A DNA stretch of 64,000 nucleotides from Thalassotalea euphylliae (GCF_003390375.1 NZ_QUOT01000001.1:4092001-4156000), one strand, 5' to 3'; shown: positions 7,994 to 16,033, counted from the stretch's first letter. Notes: generated from the sequence alone by a model not told the origin. Made by a program: numbers and translations.

Positions 7994-9027
7994 TAGTCCT
8001 GTGCTCCTTCTCGGTTAGAGACTTCAACCAGCGCGGCTAAGGTCTTCGCTGCTTGGCCCGAAAGTAACATATCTTCCGCAAGTGAAGCGGCGCCTGCTAG
8101 GGTTTCTGCTTTGCCGTGCAGATATAAGACAGCGGCAGCATTGATGATCACAGCGGCATTGTGCGCTGGCTTACCTTGACCTGCCAATATGGCTTGAATT
8201 GCCTGAGCATTTTCTTTTGGTGTGCCGCCTTTAATATCTTCCAAGGTATATTCTTGCAGGCCGAAATCTTCAGGGGTGATGGTGTTCGCGACTTGCTCGC
8301 ACTTTTCACCATCATGTGTGATTTCGATAATCTGTGTAGAACCATGCAGAGCGATTTCATCTAAACCGCTGCCGTGCACTACCCAGCCGCGTTTAACACC
8401 GGTAAGGGCTAGCGCATCCGCCATCACAGGTAGTAAGTCTGGCGTATAAACGCCTAGTAACATAGTGCTTGGCGCAGCTGGGTTTACCAATGGCCCTAAA
8501 ATATTGAACAGGGTACGCACACCCATGGCTTTACGCACGGGCGCGGCATGTTTAAAGCCCGGATGATAAGCTGGCGCATATAGGAAACACAAGTTTGCCT
8601 CGCGTAAGCAGTGCGCCGCGGTTTCTGGCGACATGGTTAGGTTCACGCCAAGCGCTTCTAATAAATCCGCTGAGCCAGACATTGACGAAACACTGCGGTT
8701 ACCGTGTTTTGCCATTTTAATACCGCATGCTGCCGCTAGAATAGCTGCTGTGGTCGAAATGTTAATAGTATTCGCGCCATCACCACCGGTACCCACACAG
8801 TCAGTCACTTCAAAATCTAACGCTGGAAAAGCGGTAGCATTATTTCTTACTGCCAGTGCCGCTCCGGCAATTTCAGCTGGTGTTTCACCTTTGATTTTTA
8901 ATGCAGTTAGCACGGAAGCAAGCAGTTCTGGTGCCACTTCACCTTGAATCATTTGCTCAAAAAAATCCTGCGCCTGTGCTTGGCTAAGGGCTTCTTGGTC
9001 GATTAACGTATTAAGAACAGTTGACAT
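7993..9027 (-). CDS. trpD: Anthranilate phosphoribosyltransferase
   Basis: A 344-residue TrpD, not fused to the TrpG amidotransferase. It transfers the phosphoribosyl group of PRPP to anthranilate. Seen: an N-terminal helical domain (QAQDFFEQMIQGEVAPELLAS), the PRPP-binding signature CVGTGGDGANTINISTTAA (about residues 79-97), KHGNRSVSSMSGSADLLEALG, the anthranilate-site region FLYAPAYHPGFKHAAPVRKAMG with RTLFNILGPLVNP, and HGSGLDEIALHG. Length and order are standard. It lies 18 bp after trpG and overlaps trpCF by one base at its 3' end. Confidence 0.97.
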   Translation of the reverse strand: MSTVLNTLIDQEALSQAQAQDFFEQMIQGEVAPELLASVLTALKIKGETPAEIAGAALAVRNNATAFPALDFEVTDCVGTGGDGANTINISTTAAILAAACGIKMAKHGNRSVSSMSGSADLLEALGVNLTMSPETAAHCLREANLCFLYAPAYHPGFKHAAPVRKAMGVRTLFNILGPLVNPAAPSTMLLGVYTPDLLPVMADALALTGVKRGWVVHGSGLDEIALHGSTQIIEITHDGEKCEQVANTITPEDFGLQEYTLEDIKGGTPKENAQAIQAILAGQGKPAHNAAVIINAAAVLYLHGKAETLAGAASLAEDMLLSGQAAKTLAALVEVSNREGAQD

Positions 9028-9045
9028 AATTTGCTTATTCCTTGC

Positions 9046-9744
9046 TTATTTATCGCTATTAGCTATCGAGGTAGCGTTTTCTGATGACGAAAACAGGGTG
9101 AATACGCGCTCAATGGCTTGTGCCAATAAGTTGCTACCATAGGTGGTTAGCACAGACTCAGGGTGAAACTGAAAACCGACGACGGCATCATCGCTGTGTT
9201 CAATCGCCATCACTAAACTTTGATTCGGCTCTTCTGTGGTTGCGGTCACCGTTAAGTTATCCGGCATCGAGGTTGCCACCAATGAATGGTAACGGGCGAC
9301 AGGCAATGGGTTATTAATCCCCGCAAACGCACCTTCGCCATTGTGATGAACTGGCGATGATTTACCGTGCACAATACTTGGGGCGCGGCCAACAGTGCCA
9401 CCATAGTGTTCAATTAAGGCTTGGTGCCCCAAACAAATCCCAAGAATTGGATATTTGCCTGCTGCTTTGCTGATCAGCTCCATTAAGCAGCCAGCTTGAT
9501 GCGGCGCTCCAGGTCCTGGTGATAAAACTAACATCACATCACCAGAAAGGGCTTCTAGCTGCGACATAACAAAATCAGCAGTTAAGGTGTTGCGAAATAC
9601 CTTTGGCTCAAAACCTAATTGGTAGAACTCATCCACTAGGTTGTAAGTGAATGAGTCTAGGTTGTCGAGCATTACGATATGTCGAGCAGGGCTATTTGAA
9701 TTTGTCATTTTGTCTGTCATTGTACCTATCATTGTACTACTCAA
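9046..9744 (-). CDS. trpG: Anthranilate synthase component II (glutamine amidotransferase)
   Basis: A class I glutamine amidotransferase that supplies ammonia to TrpE. Seen: VMLDNLDSFTYNLVDEF at the N terminus, the oxyanion segment LSPGPGAPHQAG, the nucleophile LGICLGHQALIEHYGG, GKSSPVHHNGEG, and the His-Glu pair in VGFQFHPESVLT. The start is uncertain. Candidates are TTG 9750 (overlapping the trpE stop), TTG 9744 and ATG 9732. A GGAG stands 7 nt before TTG 9744 but only 1 nt before TTG 9750 and 19 nt before ATG 9732, so 9744 is chosen. The ribosome-binding site lies inside the trpE 3' end. It is a stand-alone TrpG, not fused to TrpD. Confidence 0.94.
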   Translation of the reverse strand: MSSTMIGTMTDKMTNSNSPARHIVMLDNLDSFTYNLVDEFYQLGFEPKVFRNTLTADFVMSQLEALSGDVMLVLSPGPGAPHQAGCLMELISKAAGKYPILGICLGHQALIEHYGGTVGRAPSIVHGKSSPVHHNGEGAFAGINNPLPVARYHSLVATSMPDNLTVTATTEEPNQSLVMAIEHSDDAVVGFQFHPESVLTTYGSNLLAQAIERVFTLFSSSENATSIANSDK

Positions 9745-9746
9745 AA

Positions 9747-11360
9747 TCAAGCTCCTACTTCTTCTACTTCAACCAAAATCTCAGCCGCTTTAATGGCGTT
9801 GATCACCGCTTGTGCTTTTTGGCGTGTTTCGTTGGCTTCCGCTTGCGGGTCTGAATCGTACACCACACCAGCACCAGCTTGCACATGGGCTAAGCCGTTT
9901 TCAACAAAGGCCGAGCGAATTACAATACAAGTATCCATTTCACCTTCACCTGTGATGTAGCCCACTGCACCGCCGTAGCTACCACGGCGCTTGCCTTCAA
10001 ACTTGCGAATAAGCTCGGTGGCTTTTACTTTTGGCGCGCCAGATAACGTGCCCATATTCATACAGGCTTGATAAGCGTGCAGGGCGTCTAATTCTGGCTT
10101 TAATTGGCCGCAAACGCGTGATACTAGGTGCATGACATGCGAGTAGCGATCGACTTTTAACAACTCTGCAACGTAGCGAGAACCGGGCGCTGCCACACGG
10201 GCAATGTCGTTGCGAGCTAAGTCTACCAGCATAATATGCTCGGCCATTTCTTTTTGATCTTGGCGCAGCTCCAACTCAATACGGCTGTCTAAATCAAGCG
10301 ATAAGCTACCGTCAGCATTAAAACCGCGAGGGCGCGTACCGGCAATGGGGTAGAGCTCTACTTGGTTATTGCTGGTTTGATATTTCAGTGCCGACTCTGG
10401 TGAAGCGCCAAACATGGCAAAGTCTTTGTCTTGCAAGAAGAACATGTAAGGGCTTGGGTTCGATGCTTTAAGTTTCTTGTAAGCAACAATCGGTTGTTCG
10501 CACGGCAAGGTAAAGGTACGTGACGGCACCACTTGGAAAATATCACCGGCGCGCACGTGCTCTTTTAGGGCATCAACCGTGTGGCAAAAGGCCTGGTCTG
10601 AAATATCAACGCTTACTTCAGTAACTTCTGCATTGGCTTTTTCTTGCAGCGGCTTAGCAACAATCACGCTCGATAGCTGCGCTTTAATTTCTGATAAGCG
10701 GCGGCTAATTTCAAAGTAGCACTTTTGCTGCTCTGGCCCTGAAAACACATTGCCAATCAGCTCAGTTGAGCGCTTTTCATGGTCAATTACGACAATGGTT
10801 TCAGCAAGATAGAATACATAGTCTGGGCAGCTATTTGGGCTGTTATCAACCTCAGGCAGCTTTTCTGCCACTGCCATTAAATCAAAAGCGAAACAACCCG
10901 CCAGCATCACCGCTAATTCGTGGTGAGTGGTATTATTAATTTGCTTAAACACACGTAGTGCATCAAAAGCATTATGGGCTTTTAAGCGGGTTAACTCGTC
11001 AAGGTTGCCATCAACAGGCGAAAACTCAATTAATGTATGTGCTGCTTGTTTGCTGACTTTGGCATAGGCCGCCAGTTCATTACTGACAAATTCAATGGCC
11101 GATTCACCATTGAGCGATAATGGCTCAAGGGTAACGGTTAACCCGTGGCAAGTGACTTTAACCGCTGCGTCAGTGACTAACAGGCTTTTTAGCGCGTGCT
11201 TTTTATCAATTTCAGCAGATTCTAACAGTACCGTATGGGGCTTGTTGCCAGCGTCAATACCACATAATTGCTGGTAAACCGCCAGTGGATCCGGTTGATA
11301 TTCTGCGGCGCCTGATAAGGTGTTGACCGCGCCGGGCGTCGCATTGAGGGTAGTTTGCAT
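9747..11360 (-). CDS. trpE: Anthranilate synthase component I
   Basis: A chorismate-utilising enzyme that forms anthranilate with TrpG. The start is ATG 11360 (MQTTLNATPGAVNTLSG; GAGAG a few bases upstream), giving 537 residues; an in-frame TTG at 11372 is less likely. The N-terminal regulatory region contains LLESAEID (about residue 45), matching the LLESA segment of feedback-sensitive TrpE, so tryptophan inhibition is probable. The catalytic C-terminal domain shows GDIFQVVPSRTFTLP, NPSPYMFFLQDKDFAMFGASPES, LYPIAGTRPRG, VDLARNDIARVAAPGS, MGTLSGAPKVKATELI, RRGSYGGAVGYITGEGEMDT and QAGAGVVYDSDPQAE. It is second after the DAHP synthase gene, 27 bp downstream of it. Confidence 0.97.
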   Translation of the reverse strand: MQTTLNATPGAVNTLSGAAEYQPDPLAVYQQLCGIDAGNKPHTVLLESAEIDKKHALKSLLVTDAAVKVTCHGLTVTLEPLSLNGESAIEFVSNELAAYAKVSKQAAHTLIEFSPVDGNLDELTRLKAHNAFDALRVFKQINNTTHHELAVMLAGCFAFDLMAVAEKLPEVDNSPNSCPDYVFYLAETIVVIDHEKRSTELIGNVFSGPEQQKCYFEISRRLSEIKAQLSSVIVAKPLQEKANAEVTEVSVDISDQAFCHTVDALKEHVRAGDIFQVVPSRTFTLPCEQPIVAYKKLKASNPSPYMFFLQDKDFAMFGASPESALKYQTSNNQVELYPIAGTRPRGFNADGSLSLDLDSRIELELRQDQKEMAEHIMLVDLARNDIARVAAPGSRYVAELLKVDRYSHVMHLVSRVCGQLKPELDALHAYQACMNMGTLSGAPKVKATELIRKFEGKRRGSYGGAVGYITGEGEMDTCIVIRSAFVENGLAHVQAGAGVVYDSDPQAEANETRQKAQAVINAIKAAEILVEVEEVGA

Positions 11361-11387
11361 CGTGTCTCTCAATCTGTAATTCGTATC

Positions 11388-12407
11388 TTAAGCTGACAAG
11401 CTTTTGCCTGCGGCTTGCACAAAGGGCTTAATATCGGCCATTAGCTTGGCAAAATCATCGGCGGTTAATGCTTGATGCCCGTCAGAAAGCGCTGCTTTCG
11501 GGTTTAAATGGGCTTCAACAATAATGCCGTCAGCGCCAACTGCTGCCGAAGCGCGTGATAAAGGATTAATCAGGGATTTTACGCCAGTGCCATGTGATGG
11601 GTCTACTAGAACTGGTAAATGGGTTTTTTCTTTCAACAAGGCAACGGCATTTAAATCAAGCGTATTACGAGTCGCGGTTTCAAAAGTGCGAATACCGCGT
11701 TCGCATAAAATCACATTCGGATTACCCGCGTTAATGATGTACTCAGCGGCTAATAGCAATTCTTCGATGGTCGCGCTCATGCCACGTTTTAATAATACTG
11801 GCTTTTGCTGGGCACCAACGGCTTCTAATAAGCGGAAGTTTTGCATATTGCGTGCGCCGATCTGGAAGCAATCAATGTAATCTGCCATTAACTTGGCATC
11901 ACTTGGGTCGATAATTTCTGAAACGGTTGGCAAGCCATAAGCTTGTTTGGCAGCTTTCAACAGCTTTAAGCCTTCTTCACCTAGCCCTTGGAAGCTGTAT
12001 GGGCTGGTGCGCGGTTTAAACGCGCCGCCGCGAAGCAGGGGAACGCCGTGGCCTTTGATCATTTCTGCCACGCTAAATAATTGCTGCTCTGATTCCACCG
12101 AGCAAGGGCCAGCAATTACAGTAAAATTACCACCGCCTATTTTTACGCCACCGATGGAAACAATTGAGTCATGCGCTTGCAGTTCGCGGCTAACGAGCTT
12201 GTATGGGCTAAGGACAGGTTTGACTTCATCCACCATAGGGTAGGCGTCTAAATGAAGTTGGTTAAGAATGCGTTCATCGCCAAGTGCGCCTAGTACAGTA
12301 CGCTCAATACCTGGCATGTATAGTGGTTTTAGCCCAAGTGAGGCTATTTTATCGAGAATTTCGTTGGCGTCCGCTTCGGTTGCTTGCGGCTTAAGTACAA
12401 TAATCAT
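11388..12407 (-). CDS. aroF: 3-deoxy-7-phosphoheptulonate synthase (DAHP synthase, type I-beta with ferredoxin-like domain), first gene of the trp operon
   Basis: A 339-residue DAHP synthase that condenses phosphoenolpyruvate and erythrose-4-phosphate, the entry to the shikimate pathway. The first 75 or so residues (MIIVLKPQATEADANEILD ... RTVLGALGDE) form a ferredoxin-like regulatory domain, as in Bacillus/Thermotoga-type enzymes. The barrel has VIAGPCSVESEQQLF, LLRGGAFKPRTSPYSFQG, PTVSEIIDP, QIGARNMQNFRLL, VLLKRGMSATIEELL, ILCERGIRTFE, LPVLVDPSHGTG and GADGIIVEAHLNP. This is not the long AroG/F/H type of E. coli. It is the first structural gene behind the trp attenuator, so expression should follow tryptophan supply. 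The symbol aroF is by family usage and is less certain than the reaction. Confidence 0.93.
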   Translation of the reverse strand: MIIVLKPQATEADANEILDKIASLGLKPLYMPGIERTVLGALGDERILNQLHLDAYPMVDEVKPVLSPYKLVSRELQAHDSIVSIGGVKIGGGNFTVIAGPCSVESEQQLFSVAEMIKGHGVPLLRGGAFKPRTSPYSFQGLGEEGLKLLKAAKQAYGLPTVSEIIDPSDAKLMADYIDCFQIGARNMQNFRLLEAVGAQQKPVLLKRGMSATIEELLLAAEYIINAGNPNVILCERGIRTFETATRNTLDLNAVALLKEKTHLPVLVDPSHGTGVKSLINPLSRASAAVGADGIIVEAHLNPKAALSDGHQALTADDFAKLMADIKPFVQAAGKSLSA

Positions 12408-12618
12408 GGTTTATTTTATCCTATGTGTGATTTTACTTTGAGTTGTCATCCGGCATAAATGGGCTGAAGCCACCAAATAAACCAACTTTTTACTTTGGTT
12501 GTTAACATTGTTGTTTTCCTTTTAACGCTGTTTGCGTCTTAGTTTCTTTGTTTCGAATAATTTAGGTTTAAAATTTTTTCTTGCTTAAAACATAGAAGCT
12601 TAAAATGAGAAGCTTAAA

Positions 12619-12647
12619 ACGAGAAAACCCGCCAGTGGGCGGGTTTT
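12619..12647 (-). terminator. trp attenuator terminator hairpin
   Basis: Perfect 10-bp stem AAAACCCGCC (12624-12633) / GGCGGGTTTT (12638-12647) with a 4-nt loop. Read on the minus strand it ends in TTTTCTCGTTTT, a U-rich tail. It lies about 57 bp after the leader-peptide stop and about 210 bp before the DAHP synthase start, as expected for segments 3:4 of a trp attenuator. Confidence 0.88.
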
Positions 12648-12760
12648 CGGAATCTTTTCTTGTTACACAGTTTTCACATCATGCACAAAAGCTCACAACC
12701 CACCTACGTTGGATTATGCCACCACCAAATTGCTTGTAATGATTGTTGTGCTTGTGTCAT
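12624..12760 (-). promoter_or_regulatory. trp operon transcription attenuator (leader, antiterminator, terminator)
   Basis: In transcript order: the leader ORF with three Trp codons (12704-12760); a GGUGGGUU segment at 12697-12704 just at and after the leader stop; then the terminator hairpin. GGUGGGUU can pair completely (one G-U) with AACCCGCC, the ascending arm of the terminator, so a 2:3 antiterminator is possible. When charged tRNA-Trp is scarce a ribosome stalled at the UGG triplet would leave this segment free and allow readthrough into aroF-trpEGDCFBA. The pairing is seen in sequence; the regulation is inferred from the E. coli mechanism. Confidence 0.85.
12704..12760 (-). CDS. trpL: trp operon leader peptide, 18 aa with WWW
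   Basis: ATG 12760 to TAG 12704 encodes MTQAQQSLQAIWWWHNPT. Three consecutive UGG codons at positions 12-14 are the sensing site. No other ATG, GTG or TTG lies in frame in the roughly 100 bp upstream, so this start is the only option, although its ribosome-binding site is poor (AAGCAGCAAG). The peptide itself is expected to have no function beyond ribosome stalling. It is followed by the antiterminator and terminator segments. Confidence 0.88.
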   Translation of the reverse strand: MTQAQQSLQAIWWWHNPT

Positions 12761-12856
12761 CGCTTGCTGCTTTATTTCTTTTAATCGTTTTAATTTGTGT
12801 TTAACTAATTTTTGTTTATCTGAGTGTTTAGTTATGAAAAATCGCTTTATTCTCGT

Positions 12857-12885
12857 AGAATAAAAGCCCTAATAGAAGACATCAA
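12857..12885 (-). promoter_or_regulatory. Candidate trp operon promoter
   Basis: On the minus strand -35 TTGATG (12885-12880) and -10 TATTCT (12862-12857) are spaced by 17 bp, which would start the leader transcript near 12850, about 90 nt before trpL. The -10 lies within a perfect 8-bp inverted repeat, TTTATTCT / AGAATAAA with a 3-bp spacer (12846-12864), that could be an operator. A better -35 (TTGACA, 12902-12897) has only a poor -10 partner. No good match to the TrpR operator consensus was found. Confidence 0.45.
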
Positions 12886-12918
12886 TTCTGTTTTTATGTC
12901 AATACCTGATTTTATTTT

Positions 12919-13815
12919 ATGTCACTGATTGCACCAGAAAGCTCTGCACCTAACTCGACTGCTGAAAAAACAAGCAAGCCTATGCGCTTTGATTTACATT
13001 CCCACACCAACTTTTCCGATGGCAAGTTATCACCACAGGAACTAGTGGAGCGAGCGGTAAACTTTCAACTAGATGTATTGGCCATTACTGATCACGATAC
13101 GGTGGCTGGGCTTGAGGTCGCAAAGCAGCATATTAGTGAGCAAGCTCTGCCGTTAAGCTTGGTATATGGCATTGAAATCTCTACGATGTGGCAGAATTTT
13201 GAAATTCATATTGTTGGCCTGAACATAGACCCAGAAAGCCAAGCGCTGCAAGCCTTGATCAGCGAGCAGCAAAATGCCCGTGAATCGCGTGCCATACAAA
13301 TGGGCGAGAAGCTTGCCAAATGCGGCTTTCCCAATATGCTGGAAAAAGCTAAGGCGCTGGTCGGTGAAGGGACGATTACCCGTGCGCACTTTGCCCGTGT
13401 GCTGCATGACGAAGGTCAGGTGAGCACCATGCAATCGGCGTTTGATAAATATATCGGCAAAGGAAAACGCGCTTTTGTAAAGCCATTGTGGTGCGATATT
13501 GCCAAAGCCGTCGACGTGATTCATCAAGCAGGCGGCGTAGCAGTGTTGGCGCATCCTATGCGCTATGATATGACCTCGAAATGGTTACGTCGCCTGATTT
13601 TAGATTTTAAAGCGGCAGGCGGTGATGGTATGGAAATTGTGCTGCCACAAATGAATCCAGACCAAAGGCGACTTATGCTAACCTTTTGTCTAGAATATGA
13701 TTTATATGCATCGCTTGGCTCAGATTTTCATTACCCGAGCAAATGGAGCGACTTGGGGCGCAATTTAATCATGCCTGAGCAAGTAAAACCCATTTGGCAG
13801 TTATTTGGTCATTAA
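12919..13815 (+). CDS. rnm: RNase AM / PHP-domain 5'-3' exonuclease (YciV/TrpH)
   Basis: A 298-residue PHP-domain protein. The E. coli homologue (YciV, Rnm) matures the 5' ends of 23S, 16S and 5S rRNAs and removes 3',5'-bisphosphate nucleotides. The four PHP motifs are visible: RFDLHSHTNFSDGKLSP, ITDHDTVAGL, VAVLAHPMRYDM (His) and LYASLGSDFHYPSKWSDLG (Asp-His). An insert at about 85-190 is typical of this family. The start is ATG 12919; an in-frame ATG at 12982 directly before the PHP core is possible, and neither has a clear ribosome-binding site. It is divergent from the trp operon, as rnm is in E. coli. Confidence 0.9.
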   Translation: MSLIAPESSAPNSTAEKTSKPMRFDLHSHTNFSDGKLSPQELVERAVNFQLDVLAITDHDTVAGLEVAKQHISEQALPLSLVYGIEISTMWQNFEIHIVGLNIDPESQALQALISEQQNARESRAIQMGEKLAKCGFPNMLEKAKALVGEGTITRAHFARVLHDEGQVSTMQSAFDKYIGKGKRAFVKPLWCDIAKAVDVIHQAGGVAVLAHPMRYDMTSKWLRRLILDFKAAGGDGMEIVLPQMNPDQRRLMLTFCLEYDLYASLGSDFHYPSKWSDLGRNLIMPEQVKPIWQLFGH

Positions 13816-13898
13816 AGGCGGGGCTAGCTTATCGTTGGGCTAACTGAATGCCAACTGCCAATGATTATATAAATTCAAAAGCAACACATTCAAACAAC

Positions 13899-13924
13899 AC
13901 ATTAACTAAATACATTAACTAAAT
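13899..13924. repeat. Tandem duplication of a 13-bp unit
   Basis: ACATTAACTAAAT occurs twice, exactly and back to back (13899-13911, 13912-13924), in the spacer between rnm and yciO. This is likely a replication-slippage product with no evident function. Confidence 0.85.
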
Positions 13925-13969
13925 AAAAGCTCACTGGTAACCGCAGCGAGTGACACTAAGGTACCTGTT

Positions 13970-14593
13970 ATGAGTCAGTTTTTTTACGTTCACCCAGAAA
14001 ACCCGCAAGGGCGTTTAATGAAGCAAGCTGCAGCCATGATCAAAGAGGGCGCCGTCGTGGTTTACCCAACCGATTCAGGCTATGCGCTCGGTTGTCACTT
14101 AGGTGATAAGAAAGCATTGGAGCGTATCTGCCAAATTCGCCATATCGATATGGACCATGATTTTGCCTTGGTTTGTCGCGATTTATCAGAGCTTTCCGAA
14201 TACGCGAAAGTTGATAACACGGCATTTCGCTTAATGAAAAACAATACGCCGGGCGCTTATACCTTTATCTTCAAAGCGACTAAAGAAGTTCCGCGCCGCC
14301 TGATGAATCCGAAAAAGAAAACCATCGGTATCCGCATCCCAGACAACGCAATCGCACAAGCCCTTTTGGAAGAATTGGGTGAACCACTAATGTCGACCAC
14401 CTTAATTATGCCGGGTGAAGCGATGGCGGAATACGATCCCGAACATATCCGCGATATTCTTGAAAAACGCGTCGATTTAATTCTCAACGGTGGTTACTTA
14501 GGCGAGCATCCAACAACAGTGATTGATTTTTCCGAGGGTGAAGTGGAAGTCTTACGTGTTGGCGAAGGCGATGCTGAGCCATTTAGTTCATAA
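13970..14593 (+). CDS. yciO: YciO, Sua5/YciO/YrdC family protein
   Basis: A 207-residue protein of the Sua5/YciO/YrdC fold, related to the L-threonylcarbamoyladenylate synthase used for the t6A tRNA modification. Seen: GAVVVYPTDSGYALGCHL (nucleotide-binding start), LERICQIRHIDMDHDFALVC, NNTPGAYTFIFKATKEVPRR, KKTIGIRIPDN, LGEPLMSTTL and GYLGEHPTTVIDFSEG. The start has AAGGTACCTGTT upstream. The spacing and sequence fit the YciO branch rather than TsaC, and its place right after rnm matches E. coli. The true role of YciO is less settled than that of TsaC. Confidence 0.92.
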   Translation: MSQFFYVHPENPQGRLMKQAAAMIKEGAVVVYPTDSGYALGCHLGDKKALERICQIRHIDMDHDFALVCRDLSELSEYAKVDNTAFRLMKNNTPGAYTFIFKATKEVPRRLMNPKKKTIGIRIPDNAIAQALLEELGEPLMSTTLIMPGEAMAEYDPEHIRDILEKRVDLILNGGYLGEHPTTVIDFSEGEVEVLRVGEGDAEPFSS

Positions 14594-14616
14594 GCTACAA
14601 AGAATTTAGTACTTTC

Positions 14617-15393
14617 ATGGAACAGCAAGAGTTACCCCTTGCGATGATCAGGGGGGAAGCATTCGTTGATAAACCCTCAGATCTTTACATTCCTGATGCG
14701 GCGTTAGAAATTCGCTTAGATGAATTTGAAGGGCCGCTTGATTTATTGCTGTACCTGATCAAAAAACAAAAGTTTGATATCGCCGACTTGCCGATAGCGC
14801 CAATCACCGCCCAGTATTTTAGTTATATTGAGCAAATGGAACAGCAACAAATGGACTTGTCGGCCGAATACTTAGTGATGGCGGCAACCCTCGCTCATAT
14901 TAAATCCAAATTGCTGCTGCCCACCATTGAAGTGGAGGAAGACGAAGACGATCCGCGTGCTGAACTGGTTAAACGGTTGCAGGAATATCAGCAAATTAAA
15001 ACTGCTGCTTATGAGCTTTCGCATTTGCCGCGAGAAGAGCGTGATTTCTTTATTAAAGGCTATGGCGAGCTGCACGAGCAGCCAACCAAGTTTGATGAAG
15101 TATCACTCGCCGACTTAGTTAGTGCTTTTCAGCGAGTGCTAAAAAGCCAAGCCAATTTTGAGCATCATCACGTGCAACGAGAAGCGATTGCTACTCACGT
15201 TAAAATGGCGCACATTTTATCGATATTGGCGTCAACGGTAGAGCCGCAAACCTTAGTGCAATTGCTGATCGTTGAAGAAGGGCGACAAGGCGCAGTGGTA
15301 ACATTTCTGGCGCTACTGGAATTATTAAAACTACAAAAAATTAGCTGCGATATAGTAGCTGAACAGCTTTATGTGCAACTAAATACAGCTTAA
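14617..15393 (+). CDS. scpA: Segregation and condensation protein A
   Basis: A 258-residue ScpA, the kleisin subunit that bridges SMC heads in the chromosome-condensing Smc-ScpAB complex. Seen: RLDEFEGPLDLLLYLIKKQKFDIADLPIAPIT (canonical ScpA start, about residues 30-61), EYLVMAATLAHIKSKLLLP, the acidic linker EVEEDEDDPRAELVKRLQEYQQ, and a C-terminal winged-helix-like part ending in LLELLKLQKISCDIVAEQLY. It follows yciO by 23 bp and precedes scpB by 13 bp, so the genes are probably cotranscribed. Confidence 0.95.
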   Translation: MEQQELPLAMIRGEAFVDKPSDLYIPDAALEIRLDEFEGPLDLLLYLIKKQKFDIADLPIAPITAQYFSYIEQMEQQQMDLSAEYLVMAATLAHIKSKLLLPTIEVEEDEDDPRAELVKRLQEYQQIKTAAYELSHLPREERDFFIKGYGELHEQPTKFDEVSLADLVSAFQRVLKSQANFEHHHVQREAIATHVKMAHILSILASTVEPQTLVQLLIVEEGRQGAVVTFLALLELLKLQKISCDIVAEQLYVQLNTA

Positions 15394-15406
15394 CGTTTAA
15401 CAACCA

Positions 15407-16033
15407 ATGACAACTGATATCGACACTCCAGCCAGCAATAATACAACCAACAACAATACAACTAAGCTTAGCGTCATGCTTGAAGCCTTGATTTTTGCGG
15501 CAGAAAAACCGCTAACACCAAAGCAATTGCGCAGCCATATTCAAGAGCAAACTGGGCGAGGTTTTACCTTAAAAGCGATTAAAGACGAGCTGGCAGCGCT
15601 AGTCACTACTTATCAAAATCGCGGTATTCAACTGGCAATGGTGGCTGGCGGTTATCGTTTTCAAACAAATACTGAAGTAAAACCATTAATTCAGTCGATC
15701 CAAAAAGAGAAAACCAGTAAAATCTCGCCGGCGATGATGGAGACCCTAGCAGTAATTGCCTACAAGCAACCCATCACGCGCGCAGAAATTGAAGAAATTC
15801 GCGGAGTTGCGGTAAGTAGTTATATAATAAAAACACTTACTGAACGCGCTTGGGTAAAAACTGACGGTTATAAAGAGGTGCCAGGTCGACCAGCACTTTA
15901 TGTCACAACACCTGAGTTTTTAGCGTATTTTGGCTTGAACTCCCTAACTCAGCTACCTGAGTTAATGCCAATTAGCCAAGCCGATCATGCTAGCCATGCT
16001 GTTGAAGCGTCGCTACTGGAGCACGAGAGCTAG
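15407..16033 (+). CDS. scpB: Segregation and condensation protein B
   Basis: A 208-residue ScpB, the winged-helix partner of ScpA. Seen: LEALIFAAEKPLTPKQL, VAGGYRFQTNTEVKPLIQ and the strongly conserved block SPAMMETLAVIAYKQPITRAEIEEIRGV, then GRPALYVTTPEFLAYFGL near the C terminus. The N terminus has an Asn/Thr-rich lead (residues 5-20) that looks unstructured. The start ATG lies 13 bp after scpA. Standard length apart from the lead. Confidence 0.95.
   Translation: MTTDIDTPASNNTTNNNTTKLSVMLEALIFAAEKPLTPKQLRSHIQEQTGRGFTLKAIKDELAALVTTYQNRGIQLAMVAGGYRFQTNTEVKPLIQSIQKEKTSKISPAMMETLAVIAYKQPITRAEIEEIRGVAVSSYIIKTLTERAWVKTDGYKEVPGRPALYVTTPEFLAYFGLNSLTQLPELMPISQADHASHAVEASLLEHES

Noticed and set aside
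12795..12820. TrpR operator half-site (TTAGTTAA) upstream of trpL
   Set aside because: Only one half resembles the TrpR consensus and the symmetry is absent; it lies downstream of the predicted transcript start in AT-rich DNA.
12660..12863. Plus-strand frame of 67 codons in the trp leader region
   Set aside because: It covers the minus-strand leader peptide, attenuator and promoter, has no ribosome-binding site, and its Cys/His-rich look comes from antisense of the leader.
12897..12902. TTGACA as the -35 box of the trp promoter (minus strand)
   Set aside because: At 17-bp spacing the partner would be TCTTCT, a poor -10. TTGATG-N17-TATTCT nearby fits better, though neither is proven.
13153..13554. 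Minus-strand frame of 133 codons inside rnm
   Set aside because: Antisense to the conserved PHP-domain gene, no family resemblance; shadow frame.
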